This document shows, piece by piece, positions 34,498 through 50,200 of a DNA stretch of 64,000 bases. The notes below the pieces were generated by a model. The model made no database searches. It had not been told where the DNA came from and worked only from the letters and a program-made list of their open reading frames with translations. Position numbers and translations under genes: made by a program. The stretch is from Auriscalpium vulgare (lineage: Eukaryota; Basidiomycota; Agaricomycetes; Russulales; Auriscalpiaceae), in NCBI GenBank assembly GCA_019915015.1, contig JAHBBC010000061.1, forward strand, positions 24,109-88,108. The letters run 5' to 3'. The stretch's first letter is position 1. Every line of letters starts with the position of its first letter.

Positions 34498-35317
34498 CTA
34501 ATAGAACTCTTCCGTCTCCTCCATCAACGCTGACTTCTCCTCCAACACACACCCGCGCGGCTCCTCGCCCACCATTACATACCGCGCCGACAAGCTCTGC
34601 GCGAGGCTCCCATCGTCCGCGTACAGCGCGCGCGCGTAGGACGACTGCTCCTCATCGCGCGCATACGCGCGCGTGCGCATCACCCAATACACGCACGGCG
34701 CGGCCGCGACGAGCACGCAGAGCGCGATGATCGCGATGACGATGATGAGGGCGAGGCGCTCGCCGGCGACCTGCCTGCGTGCGCGCGTATGCTTGTGCGG
34801 GGATGCCGATGTGGGGTGCGTGGACGTGGATATGGGGTGCGTGGACGTAGATGTGGATATCGAATGGGTGGTGGTGAACGAGATGGATGAGGATGAGGAC
34901 AAAGGGGCGGGTCGGTAGGGTTCGAACGCCGGTGGTCGCTGCGGATTATAATAGTCTGCACTGACGTCGGTAGCGTCCGACTTCCCCGAGGTAGTGGTCG
35001 TGGCCGTGGTGTCCACTTCGGAACGCAGGTACAGAAGCGTGTCAGACACGCTCTGAAAAGCCTCGGTGGGTAGCACCACCGGGGTGAATGAGGTGGTGGT
35101 CAGGGTGTACAGCGCGGAGGCGATGCCCGTGGGCACCTCCGCCGGGACGTCGAATGTGCCGCCAGCGGCAGACGAATTTAGGGGCTGCGCGATGCTGCTG
35201 AAAGGCAATCGCGGGTCAACAAAGATTGAGAAGAAGGACGTGGAAGTCGGTGGCTTACCTCGCGGTGATATTCCCCAACACGGCGCAAACGATACTGAAC
35301 TTCGTGAAGTTGAGCAT
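34498..35317 (-). CDS. single-pass membrane protein, copy 1 (252 aa)
   Basis: Exons 35317-35259 and 35197-34498 with a 61 bp GT-AG intron. The start MLNFTKFSIVCAVLG begins a signal peptide matched by copy 2. A Ser/Thr-rich extracellular-type stalk (residues 25-160, with tandem STHPIST-type repeats) leads to one membrane helix at 167-190 (LALIIVIAIIALCVLVAAAPCVYW). The cytoplasmic tail contains DGSLAQSLSARYVMV and an acidic C-terminus. The layout suggests a type I cell-surface protein such as a wall-stress sensor-like or mucin-like protein, but no family was recognised. The gene lies directly downstream of copy 2 on the same strand, and the promoters are also similar. Confidence 0.75.
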
Positions 35318-36231
35318 AGTGAATGGAGCGCTTGAGCAAGAGTAAGGTGGGTATGTGGATGCGTGGTTGGGGGGCAGCATGCAACAGCAATACGCGAAAT
35401 ATCACCAGGATATTTAGTCGTAAAACGGGTGAGGGGTAAAGCTGAGGGATAAACTTTAAGAGTGTGGGTATTCGATGTGGTGGGTGAAAGGCAAGCAAGT
35501 GATGCCCTTCCCACCGGCCACACACCCTCCTTATACGCGTGCGGATGGCGGATAGGAGCCGCGCGGAAAGGCGGGACGACGAGCGAGACCTGTGCGCCCT
35601 CCAGCACGGAAAGCCATCCTGGGGCGCGCGTTGGAGGGAAATTGAGCTAGGGAGCGTGGGCGGTCTAGTGGCGTCCGGCGAGCAAGGAGGGTGTGGGTGC
35701 ATCCGGCGTGGTCGAGGGGAGAGAGAGAGACTAGACGAGCTTGGCTTAAGTTGGGCGCGGGGAAGCGGGCTGACAGTGACGCATTCATGATCAAAGCGCG
35801 CTGAGGTGCTAAGCCTGACGCAGTACCATTGTTCGTGTGTGGTTTGGGGTGGCGAACGGGCGCAAGCGCAAGTAAGTACCACCAGCTCGAGCGAGCCACG
35901 GTCGAGCAATGACGCTGAGGGTCGAGTGAGACATGGCGGTGCAGGTGTCGACGGCCAGACGTTGGCACAATGCGGCGAATGCAGTAGAGTAGACCAAGCC
36001 GTGGATAATTATGCCTTCAAACTAGCAATAGCAGGCAATAGAAGCCAGGGAGGTATTGGCGGCCAAAGCTGAATGATGAAGACGACGTGATGACATGAAG
36101 ACATACCTGTGCGACTTGCGTGACCCGCGTGACCCGACAATGACCCTCTCTGCCGAATACCATCGCACTATCGAAAGATATTTGAACATTTTATTCATGT
36201 TTATCAACTACTCATCGTCGGGTATAATAAT
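35318..36231. other. spacer and promoter of membrane-protein copy 1
   Basis: Upstream region of copy 1 and 3' flank of copy 2. It includes the duplicated promoter block at 35462-35625. No other gene is supported. Confidence 0.4.
35462..35625 (-). promoter_or_regulatory. duplicated upstream block, copy 1
   Basis: Matches 37088-37235 upstream of copy 2 in order: GTGGTGGGTGAAAG, then TTATACGCGTGCGGAT, then GGAGCCGCGCGGAA and GCGAGCGAGACCTGTGC. It lies about 150-300 bp upstream of the ATG in both genes, so the promoter was duplicated with the gene. The conserved TTATACGCGTGCGGAT core could be a functional site. Confidence 0.5.
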
Positions 36232-36958
36232 CTAATACAACTCCTCCTCCTCCTCCACGATGGTCTCCATCAAAGGAAACTTCTCATCCAGCACATGCCC
36301 GCGCGGCTGCTCGGTCACCACGACATACCGCGCCGACAAACTCTGCGCCAGGCTCCCATCCACCTCCTCGGTGGACCAGCCGCGCGCATACAATTGCTCC
36401 TCGTCCCTCCCCTCCGCGCCCGCGCGCATCGCGCAATACACGCACGGCGCGGCGGCAATGATTACGCAGAGCGCGGCGATTGCAACGAGAATGGTCTTGG
36501 CGAGCTGCTCGCCGGTAATACGCCTGCGCGCAAGCATGTGCGTGGTATTCTCGGCGGAGATCGGGAAGGGGTCTGTGTAAACGGGCGAGTCTGTGACCTG
36601 CGCCTGCGCAGACGTGGTGGGGATATATTTGATATCCGACGACGACGGCAGCTGAAGGCCGTGGATTGTCTCGATCACATTCGGGGGAAATCAATGGGGA
36701 GCACGCCCGTCACGATGGGAGTGAGAGGGATAGTGGTGGTGGTGGGTAGCTTGTTCAGCGCGGAGGCGATGCCCGTGGGCAGCTCCGCGGGGAGGTCGGT
36801 CATGCCGCCAGCGGTAGACGACATTAGGGGCTGCGCGATGGTGCTGAAGATGAACGCATGTCAGCAGTGGATGAGGAAAAGGAGGCGGACATAGCTTGCC
36901 TCGCGGTAAATATCCCCATCAGCGTGCAGAAAACGGTGAGCTTCGTAAAGTTGACCAT
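36232..36958 (-). CDS. single-pass membrane protein, copy 2, one frame break
   Basis: Exons 36958-36900 and 36843-36232. The intron (36844-36899) has a GC donor where copy 1 has GT. MVNFTKLTVFCTLMG, then the stretch from IAQPLMSS to LPTGIASAL, aligns with copy 1. At the five-base G run 36683-36687 the reading frame shifts; one more base would join VLPID to VIETIHGLQLP and give 223 aa. After the break the membrane helix (LVAIAALCVIIAAAPCVY), DGSLAQSLSARYVVV and the acidic tail are all intact, so selection has kept the downstream frame or the missing base is an error. It has a shorter stalk than copy 1. Likely role: cell-surface type I membrane protein of unknown function. Confidence 0.65.
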
Positions 36959-39635
<2,677 letters not shown>

Positions 39636-40707
39636 AGTTCTTCGCGGTAAAGCTGTTGCCAAGATGAGTCAGACGGGTCGTTGGGTTCGTGAGGTCGTGT
39701 CCAAAGAATAATGGCCTGGGGCGCAGAAACCGAGCAGATGGAAGGACCGTGTCGAGCAGCGGGAGGGAAAGGGAGAGCGGGAAGCAAATGATAGGGATGG
39801 TGGTCGTTGGGTGCAAAGGGCAAAATGACTCATTCACAGGGCGCAGATTGCAGTTGGCCATGTGGTTCATGTTAGCGAGGCGCTGGTCGCCATGCTGCCC
39901 GTCAACACCCTTTTCGGTTTTGCAAGTCTCACCGAAGACCGTCCGACTTGTCGGGCGAACGGCCGATTTCGACGAAGAGCATTGACATATTGTACGCTTA
40001 TCCTATTCTCACATTATGGGCGGGAAAACGATGGAAGATATATGGACAAGCAGAGAGCGGCCTGAATATGGTCGGAGCAGGATTCCGGAAGCCGGTAAGA
40101 ACACATCAATATCATAGAAAGGAGCGGAAGAGGCGATGGTGGGGAAGCAGCAGTCTCGGCACGTATGTGGTGGGACAGCGGCAGTATGGTATATGGTGAT
40201 CAAAAGGACCGGGATGTACATACACATATGTCGGGCTCATGGACAGAGCACACGCGCAAAGTGAAGCATCCGGGCGAGGGCGACGGGTGCCGCTGCGAGA
40301 GTAGCACGAGCAGAAAGTGAGGAGAGAGGAATGGAATGTGATAGTTGAGGTCGGATATTGTCCATGCGCGTTCGTTGCCTTTTTGCTCTTGCCGTCGCCT
40401 TAGTCCAATCATCACCCTGCCCCGCTAATTCATGTCCGCACCCGCGACTCGACCCGCCCGGTCGCACACCTCCAGCGACTTGTACACCCCTCAGTCCACC
40501 TCGAAGTGCCCACAGCCCATCCTACAGCGACCCACACTCACCGAGGCCCGATCACACCGACCACACCACCAGAACACCAGGGAGCGAAACTGAAAGAAAT
40601 AAAAAGATGGAAGATGAGGTTGGAATGGACGGCGACATGCAGGGGCTGGGAGTGGAGAGGGAGATGTGAAAGCTGCCTCGGAGTATCGCCCCGACGGCGC
40701 GTCCGCT
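39636..40707. other. intergenic region between the two PP1 genes
   Basis: Promoter side of PP1-A and 3' flank of PP1-B. Short open frames have no support. Confidence 0.4.
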
Positions 40708-42395
<1,688 letters not shown>

Positions 42396-42978
42396 TACTA
42401 AGGCTATCGACGGGCGTGCGCGTTGTTCTTGAGCACGTTAAGTGTAGTGTGAGCGGCTTGGACGAAGCGATGCTGTCCGGGGGATGCGATGGAAGGAAAG
42501 AAAGGAGGGCAGGGTTGGTAATGGGAGATACAGGATGTGGAATTTTTTCGACGAAAATGGCGGTGGGCGGGGACGGCGGGCCGCTCGCGGAGGAGAAACG
42601 GTGGTCGGCCTTATGCGAGCACCCTTGAAGGAAGAGAAAGGGCGAATCGATGGAGGTCGAGGCGGAGAACGATAACGCTGCGGGAGAGTTGGACGTTGAT
42701 GAGAGATGCTCAACGTGCGGACGCCCCCGCCACCGCTCCAGCGTGGGAAAATGCCCCGGCCACCCTTGCCACCACTTCCGTTTTCCTCCTCGTCCCGCCC
42801 CGCACGCTCGCCATCCCCTTTCTCTCCTTGTCCGTGCGGCGGCGCAACCAAAGCACACACGTCGGCCCTCGATGCAAGCTCTCGGTGCAGGTGCACACGA
42901 CAAGACTGAGACGAACGACGGGATTACCCGGGCAGCGAGCACGCCGTCTACATTACTCAACATGTCCACGTACAGAGT
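42396..42978. other. promoter region of PP1-B
   Basis: GC-rich spacer between the PP1-B start and the 3' end of the hydrolase gene. No gene is supported. Confidence 0.4.
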
Positions 42979-44295
42979 CTAGTTGCCCTTTGTCGATTTC
43001 ACCTTCGCTGCTCCTTCTCTAAAGACCCGTTCCAGCAAGGGGTTGAACTTCTTGGGATACTGCCCGTGCAAAGCATGCCCAGTGTTCTCCCACAGGGTGT
43101 ACTCCGCCTCGGGCATGTGGTCCTTCAGGTACTTGGACTCCGAGGGTCGCACGAGGTGGTCCTCGTCGCCCGTGATAATAAGGACCTTCGGGATGGACGC
43201 CGAGATATGGCGCAGCCGCGCAGGGCTCACGCTGTGTGAGAGTCCAGCCCACATTTGCGACAAAGCACCGAGCGGCTTCTGTGGGCGCGTCACCGCGATC
43301 CGTCGTCGGTACGATGCAGTTTGAACTTCGCGGTTTGTCCGGCCCTCGCTGTCGTTTTCGGCCCTGGTATCGAGCCACCGTGTATTATATACCATGTCGA
43401 CGATGATGGGTATCTTCTTCTCGTTATCAGCGATGAATAGCAGTCTGACATCCATCAATACGCGTCCAGACGATGACGAGAGGGGAATTACCTAGTGAGC
43501 GATATAAACCCGTGCATCTGTTCGATAGTGTGCCATTTAGCTGGGTGACCTTACCTGCTGTGAGTTCGGAGCGCTTACCGGAGGGATATTGGACCACGGC
43601 CTGCCACCTGCGGTGGTCACTGCAAGTGTGAGTGAGACAAATCGCTCAGGAATGCGGAAGGCAAGCTCTGCACATCGAAATTAACATAGAATCCCACAAC
43701 AAACGTAAGGAAATACTTGCCTTGGGATATCATCCCGCCCAGTGATATGCCGACCAGGTGAAGGCTTCGCTCTTCCGTCCATCCAATATAGTCCAGGAGC
43801 ACTATGATGTCCTCAGCCATGCCGCTCGACCTGACGATGCATCGTCAGCGCTGGAATACACCGTCTGGCCGTCGCCCGTTGACATACGAGTAAGGGCCCT
43901 TCGGCGTGTCACTATTCCCCACCCCTCGATTATCAAAGACGAGGACAGAGTAATTCGGGGAGCGCCCAAAGTGTTCCACCTGGGCGGACCACGCGAAGGA
44001 CGTGCTGTTCAGCCTGCAAATCCACACGACGTTATAATCCGCACCTTGTACAGCTCAAAGCCACTCACCCCATTACGAATACAACTTTTTCCGGGCCTGT
44101 TCCATGCTGCTCGAAGTACAGCGAGTGACTTTCGAACGTATCGCCCTGCTTCCGAATCTTGGACACAGGGCACAAACCTTTCCGCGCACACGTGGCGGGA
44201 TCAAACACGGTGCGCATGTTCTCTGGCACTGTGGGCTCCGGGACGGAGACCTGTGGATCCGCAGATTCTGCGTTTCGTTGGCGAAGAGTCGTCAT
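42979..44295 (-). CDS. alpha/beta-hydrolase fold protein (354 aa)
   Basis: Exons 44295-44069, 44013-43888, 43830-43721, 43667-43579 and 43491-42979 join in phase to 355 codons. Start MTTLRQRNAESADPQ. The core has VVFVMGLNSTSFAW, then VLVFDNRGVGNSD, the nucleophile elbow GISLGG near residue 146, the acid in TGDEDHLV and the His in ENTGHALHG, so the Ser-Asp-His triad appears complete. Substrate is unknown; the family includes esterases, lipases and epoxide hydrolases. Intron 3 (43668-43720) has the GC donor AAG|GCAAGT, a good match to the GC-AG class. The fourth intron (43492-43578) is the least certain. The ATG is 225 bp from that of the divergent CFA20 gene, implying a shared promoter region. 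Confidence 0.85.
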
Positions 44296-44520
44296 GACGC
44301 AGGTGGCACCTGGCAGCACACGAGCCCAAAAACTGCCGCAAGAAAGAGAAAGGGCACGCGACGGTGTGAGGACTGAGTTAGGAGCTCAAAGTAAACTCAG
44401 AGAGAGCGTCTAGAGAACGTCGAGGAAGTACGAGTGAAGTTTTGCGATCATGATGCAGAGGCGGGGAGCTCAAGGTCGGCCGCAGTCATTCCCACGCCTG
44501 CTACTCGACAACCTACTACC

Positions 44521-45487
44521 ATGTTCTCATCCGCCGTGCAGCCCAGCATTGTATCCCTTTTCTCCTCGACGGGGAGCGACGCGCTAAGCCTCTGGTCTAC
44601 CCATACTGATGCGTCCCTGCCGTCCGACTCGTTCATCTGCCTCCTTAATGACCATACTTCGCTTCCTGCACCACCACCACCCGCCGCACTCATCGTCCCG
44701 CATGCCATCCAGCCGGACGCCGCAGGAGAAGCGCAGAAACACGGATACAAGCTTGGACAGACGGTCCTCCACATGCAGTCGCCGTCGCTCCCAACGACGT
44801 ATGTGCGGTGCCCGTCGATGGAGTGGAGCTCCCGGCCAGGGAGGGCCGGCGACCTGGGCTTGAAGCTGCCGTGGCTGCATTTACAAGTGCGGAACATTGG
44901 GAGGGAGTGGTCGTTTGAGGTCGGTCTCGTTGATACGGCGGGGAAAGAAGGCATAGTGCGTTGCTCGACATTTCAGGTACATGCCTTTTCTTACCTTCCC
45001 AATGACTTCCGCCCCCTACCACATCGAGTATACCGAGGTGTGCAGGTTAACGATCTTGTTGTGACTTTGTGTGGTGAAGTACTCAGCTCTGCGGGCAATT
45101 GCCAATTTGGAATGCTGATGGTGTCAGTAGAAGTCGCCTGCTCTGAAGCCGGGCTCGCCACCCATTCTCCACCTTCCCCTGTCATTCCCAGCCACGTCGA
45201 GCACTCCTCTCACGTCCTGGTCAGAAATTCCCCTTCATCTCCCTGCGCTTCTCTCGCACTTCTCTTCGCATACTCTCTTGCAGCAAGATGATGAGTCTGG
45301 CAGCGACGGTGCCGCGCCTGGGCCATCGCTAATGCACACCGCTATGCCTAGTGCCAAATTTGGGCACATCTCATATGTGAAGATTTTTGCTAACTGTCGG
45401 CTGAGGCGGGTGTGGCTCAGTGAAAGGGCGACATCGGGTGGGCAGAAGATGCCCTGGGAATTCCTCCTTTACGCGGCCGATGTTTGA
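44521..45487 (+). CDS. CFA20-domain protein (270 aa)
   Basis: Exons 44521-44976 and 45131-45487 (154 bp GT-AG intron) give 270 aa. The start MFSSAVQPSIVSLFSS was chosen because the CFA20 (CFAP20/DUF667) family begins with this type of segment. Conserved features are LPWLHLQVRNIGREWSFEVG, then KSPALKPGSPPILHLPLSFP and the terminal FGHISYVKIFANCRLRRVW. In animals and algae the family founder is a ciliary/axonemal protein; basidiomycetes lack flagella, so the role here must differ. It is divergent from the alpha/beta-hydrolase gene. Confidence 0.7.
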
Positions 45488-45634
45488 ATATGTATCACCG
45501 GTGAGTCTCGTGTAGGAAGGTGCAGGAAGCGTGTCCTTTGTTCAATCTGATACCAATTGCAGAATTTTGGATTGGGGCACCGATATTTACGGTGACCAAC
45601 GCTCTATGTCTACTTGCTCTATCTGAATGTTGTT

Positions 45635-46738
45635 CTATACCGCCAACCATTCTATCACGTAGTATGCGTAAATAACCTCGCCGATTCCTCCGGAGTCCGC
45701 CTCGCAAGTGATGACCTGCTTGTGAGTAACGCCCAATGTCCAAGTAACGACCCCGTGCCCAGCACATTCGCGCGAGAATACGCGCTCTACAGAGTCTGAC
45801 TCCGCTTCGAACGACGGCCGTAGCGGGATGACCATGTGGAATCGCGCTGGGCGCGTTTCTGCATCTCCAGGACGCCGAAGAACGCGCTCCAGCGTACCTC
45901 GAATCCAATCTGCGTGTTTGATGTCGTAAACGACGTCCGCGCCGAAGACGACATCGAAAGGGGCGTCGAAAGGAGCCTCGCACGCGCTGTCGGGCCGCGA
46001 CCAGTCCAGGAAGTGCGCGGACATGGACAGCGCGGCTGAACCGTCCTCGGGGAGGTTCGCCGCGATGTTCGAGCGCAGGTTCGCCAGGGCCATCGGGTGG
46101 AAGTCCGACGCGACGACCTCCGCGGCGAGCCCACCCATCCCTGCAAGCACCTTCCCAACAGCCAGGCTAATCAGGCCCGTCCCCGCGCCGAGCTCAAGGA
46201 CCCGCAGCCGCCCAGCAGCCACGTCGAGTCCGAACGCGGCCGGCGCCTCGACGGCCATGTCTGCGAGCACACAAGCGCTGCCCCAGGTCTGCGCGCCGAC
46301 CGTCCCAAAGTCGCCGTTATCCAGCGGCGCGTCCGTCAGCTGCACCGCGACGTCGCCGAACGCAAATGTGCGCACGACAGTGCCCGCGCCCGACGCGCCC
46401 GCACACGCGGCAAGGAGCGCGGCCGCGCGAGCGAGCAGCGCCTCGTCCGTGGTGTGTGCGAGGAGGGACGTCAGCCAGCGCAGGGCGTGGCTGCGCTCGA
46501 AAGCGTCCGCACGGAGGGCGTCCAAGGAGGCGGATGAGGAGCTGGAGGAAGGCGCGGATGTGCTCGCAATGCGTGAGGACTTCGAGACCCGGCGCGAGCC
46601 GCGCACTTCGGGGTTGTAAATGAGGCGCAGGTACTGCAGACATTGGAGCAGCTCTTCTTGGGAGGAGAGCTTGATGCGGCCGGATGGTGGTAGACGGGTC
46701 GTTGGAGGGTCGAGGACGGGGATGAGGGTGATCGTCAT
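45635..46738 (-). CDS. family-16 (METTL21/EFM-type) methyltransferase
   Basis: Intronless, 367 aa. An N-terminal helical region contains SSQEELLQCLQYLRLIYNPEVRG. The S-adenosylmethionine-binding core has GAQTWGSACVLADM, the glycine-rich motif I (VLELGAGTGLISLAVG), an acidic motif in VVASDFHPMALANLRSN, and VVFGADVVYD, which is characteristic of lysine methyltransferase family 16. Yeast members Efm2, Efm3 and Efm6 modify elongation factors; the exact substrate here is inferred only. It ends with CEADSGGIGEVIYAYYVIEW. Confidence 0.82.
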   Translation of the reverse strand: MTITLIPVLDPPTTRLPPSGRIKLSSQEELLQCLQYLRLIYNPEVRGSRRVSKSSRIASTSAPSSSSSSASLDALRADAFERSHALRWLTSLLAHTTDEALLARAAALLAACAGASGAGTVVRTFAFGDVAVQLTDAPLDNGDFGTVGAQTWGSACVLADMAVEAPAAFGLDVAAGRLRVLELGAGTGLISLAVGKVLAGMGGLAAEVVASDFHPMALANLRSNIAANLPEDGSAALSMSAHFLDWSRPDSACEAPFDAPFDVVFGADVVYDIKHADWIRGTLERVLRRPGDAETRPARFHMVIPLRPSFEAESDSVERVFSRECAGHGVVTWTLGVTHKQVITCEADSGGIGEVIYAYYVIEWLAV

Positions 46739-47253
46739 TATGGTATTATCGAAAGATCAACGAAAGATCTAATTGGATGGTCCACGAAAAAGCAAAGAGG
46801 CCCCCTTGAATTATGGGCGATTACCGCGCAGGCATTGCGAAAGAAATGAGAATGAAGAGAAGACACCGTAAAGGTTACTTTCAAAGTCGACGGCGGACAC
46901 AAAAATCGGAGCGTCGCCGATGTTTGCTTGTGTTAGGATCAGAGGCTCTTGGTAAACACTCGTCAATAAGCAGCGAACCTCGGCCCGCGACATATTTTGC
47001 TTGAGCCATGCCAATAAGTAAGCCGATGTATCTTTGGGCGATCATTTTTGGTAACGGGACTGTCAACAGAGCAGGAACCAAGATTAGTGGCGGAACGACT
47101 GTCTTCCGCGCATTGTCCGCGCAAGGTCGGCAACGGAGAAGATTCGCCAAGAAACTCTAATTACCAGTGCGGCATGACTCCGAAGAGATAAGTAACTCAG
47201 ATAAGTAGTAAGTATCATAGGTAGTCTCTGTCCCTCCCACTAGTCAACTTTAT
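46739..47253. other. intergenic region upstream of the methyltransferase
   Basis: AT-richer spacer between the methyltransferase start and the helicase 3' end. No gene is supported. Confidence 0.4.
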
Positions 47254-50200
47254 TTACATCATGACATCTGGCAATGTCCAGAACCTCTGGGAATTTGAAG
47301 GGTGCATGGCGTCAAAAAGGCCAACACGACTCGGCAGGGGGAATTGGACGAGCGAGCGCGGACCCGGGGCCTGTGGCTCCAGGAGAAAGGCCGGTTTTCC
47401 ATCGACCCGAAGCCGAGGCTTCGAAAAAGTCTCATCATCCTCGGTCAGCGGCAATGAAGGAAAGTCGTTTGTGCCGCGTGCGTATCCATCGGTGGCGGGA
47501 CGCTGCGCTCGCGATATGTGAGGACGTGTAGGGGCAGGAAGGGGAGCTGTTTGAGGGGCAAAGCCTTGCTTCCACCGTCCCTGCAACTGAACACGACTCT
47601 GTCCAGCGGGATTGGGTGTTGGATGGGGAGATAGGGCCGAGCGAGTAGCGCTCGGAGGAACTGTGCGCTGGTCTCGTGGCAAAATCGGTGTCACAAGTGC
47701 TTCAAGTGGGCGATTCGGGCCACGGACTCCCGGAAAATCCGCTTCGTGTGCTTCAACAGCCTCCTTTGACACCCATGGTCCATTTATCCCAGCGAGACTC
47801 TGCCAATGCCCTGCCAGACGACCCAACAATGTCTTCGCGCCCGTCCGCGGGTTTTCAATGAATGTACGATTCGTCACCAAAACCAAGCCGCATTTGCATC
47901 GACTGAGCATGACATTCATGCGGAAGAGAGAACTCAGAAAACCTGTCATCTCTGTGCGCACGCTTGATGCGATTATGAAGTCTGCTTCGTGGCCTTTGAA
48001 AGTAGAAGGGGCGTCAGCAGGTGAAACTTCTCGCCTAGTCATATAAGACGAGCCCATGAGAGCATCTCGTACCTTGAAAGCTGTCGACTGTATATACTTT
48101 GTCCGGTAATCCAGCCTTTTTTAGAAGCCTTGCTATTTCCGCTCGTTGAGGATCGTATGGGGTTATGATAGCGAATTCCTTGTCGTGGTAGTAAGCGCGC
48201 ACGACGGTAATGGCCGTTTCAGCTTCCTCGATATTCTGATCAATTTTGGTGTTATTAGACGAAACAAAACGTTCAGAGAGGCGTACCTTCCAGCTCGTCC
48301 CCTCCTGTTCTTCCTTCCCTGAGACTACATCCACGAACGCCACGCACCCAGTCGAAGAGTCTTTCCGGTGAGAGATCAGTTTCTCCTCGTAGACATGATC
48401 AGACAAGAATTTGCCCAAACGGGCGGGCATTCGATCTGAGGATGCATTATAGACCAAGTTGCACAAGAGTAGATGTCGAAGCGTACATTGTGTGTCCAGT
48501 AAGTAGGATGATTTCTTCAAATGGCGCACGTCAAACACACTCTGGAGCTGCGCGAACTCATGACCATAAGGAGGCACTAATTTTGACGAGGCGATGAGCG
48601 TTGAGGAAGATTCCGAAGGAAGAATCTCACATTGTTTGGGATCTCCGAAGAAGCACGCTTTCTGCAACGTATCCCGCATTTTGTGAAATACAGGCTGCGG
48701 GGACCGAACTCAGGCGCCGATCAGATGTACACAGAACGCTGCTCACCAAGTATTCGAAGGCTTGTATTTGCGAAGCCTCATCGACGACGAGATTTTTCAC
48801 TGGGTGTATCTGGTACGCACCGCAGTTGTCGAGCACCGGGTTGGAAAGCATACTTATTGGACAAAGTATGACATAAACAGAGCCCAGGAGCTCTCGGATG
48901 GCCACCGAATCACTAGACAGATTTTCAGTTATGATAATCCGGTCACGGATAGCGTCGTAGTAGAGGTGCTCATGCCTGTACCAGTGATTATTAGAGCGCC
49001 AATGACATTCGGAAACAGGCAGCAAGACGCACCATCCATGATAGAACTCCGGCGAGACAAGCAGCCGGAAATCGACACCCTTTTTAGCAAGCGACGTCGC
49101 GATATTCTTCACTGCGACATTCTTTTGTGCAGTGATCCAGACGCTTTCTCCTTGCGCTACCCATTCCTGAGCAGCGTGTGCGATCGTCGTTGTTTTCCCT
49201 GTTCCCGGAGGCCCTACACAAGAGTTTAACAGCTCAGGAGTAGGCAATGCCACGATTTAGAGGGTTCTTACCGTGAACTATGATCAAGGAATCACGAGGA
49301 TGAGTCGAAAGCATGGCGTTGACAACACGATATTGGGAGTTGTTCAAACCTTGTCGAGAAAGCGGGGATGTCGGGAGAGTACGTGTACTGGTGACTTGAG
49401 AAGACGGGTCCCAAATGCGACAGATGAAATGGCTGTCTTGCAGCTTGAATTCCCCCTGGAGAAGTCTGCGGAGCAAGACATCGCGAGCTCGCTCTGAACT
49501 CGTGGCTTCTTCGCGCCCCAGGACTGTGACTTCCTTAATCCTGGCGTCCGGCTGTGCGAACTGGTCACCGTCGAGGGGCTCCAGAATTGTAATCTTTTCC
49601 CGGACGGTCACCGCCTTGCCAACGAGGCGGAACCCGTCCTCCATCATGAGTTCTACGGTTGTCTTGGAACACGTCAGCTCGCTGTCAGAACAAAGGTGGG
49701 AACGTACATTTTTGCTTTTCCGCACCCGGCTTTTGTATCGAGCATTAAGAAGGGTGATCTCGCCCTTTTCATTCCACTTCGCCTCTGTGATCTCTGCGTC
49801 ATTCTCCAGTTCAACGTGTTCGCGAAGGAGCCATGTCGACTGAACGAGGGACCCAAGAATGGATGCAAACTACCATCTAGTATCAGATCCCGACGAACGC
49901 AGTGAGAAGATAACTCACGTTGTCAGGAATTGAAGTAGAGTTCAGTAGAACCGCTGACGGTAGCAGCTTGCGAGAGGCCTTTGCTCCTCTGTCGCTCGAG
50001 CGTCAGCTTGCGCTCAGTAGAAGTAGCCACTTTGGCCTTACATTGCTGTAACCCAAGCCTGGTACGCGAGCTTCAAAAACTTCTCCTCATCTGTTCGAAG
50101 CCGCTCCCAAATATTGTGAACATCGCGCTGTTGAACCCCACCCGACAGTGAAGATGCGATGAAATTTCCCGGCGATTGTGGTTGGCCATCCGCAGGCTGG

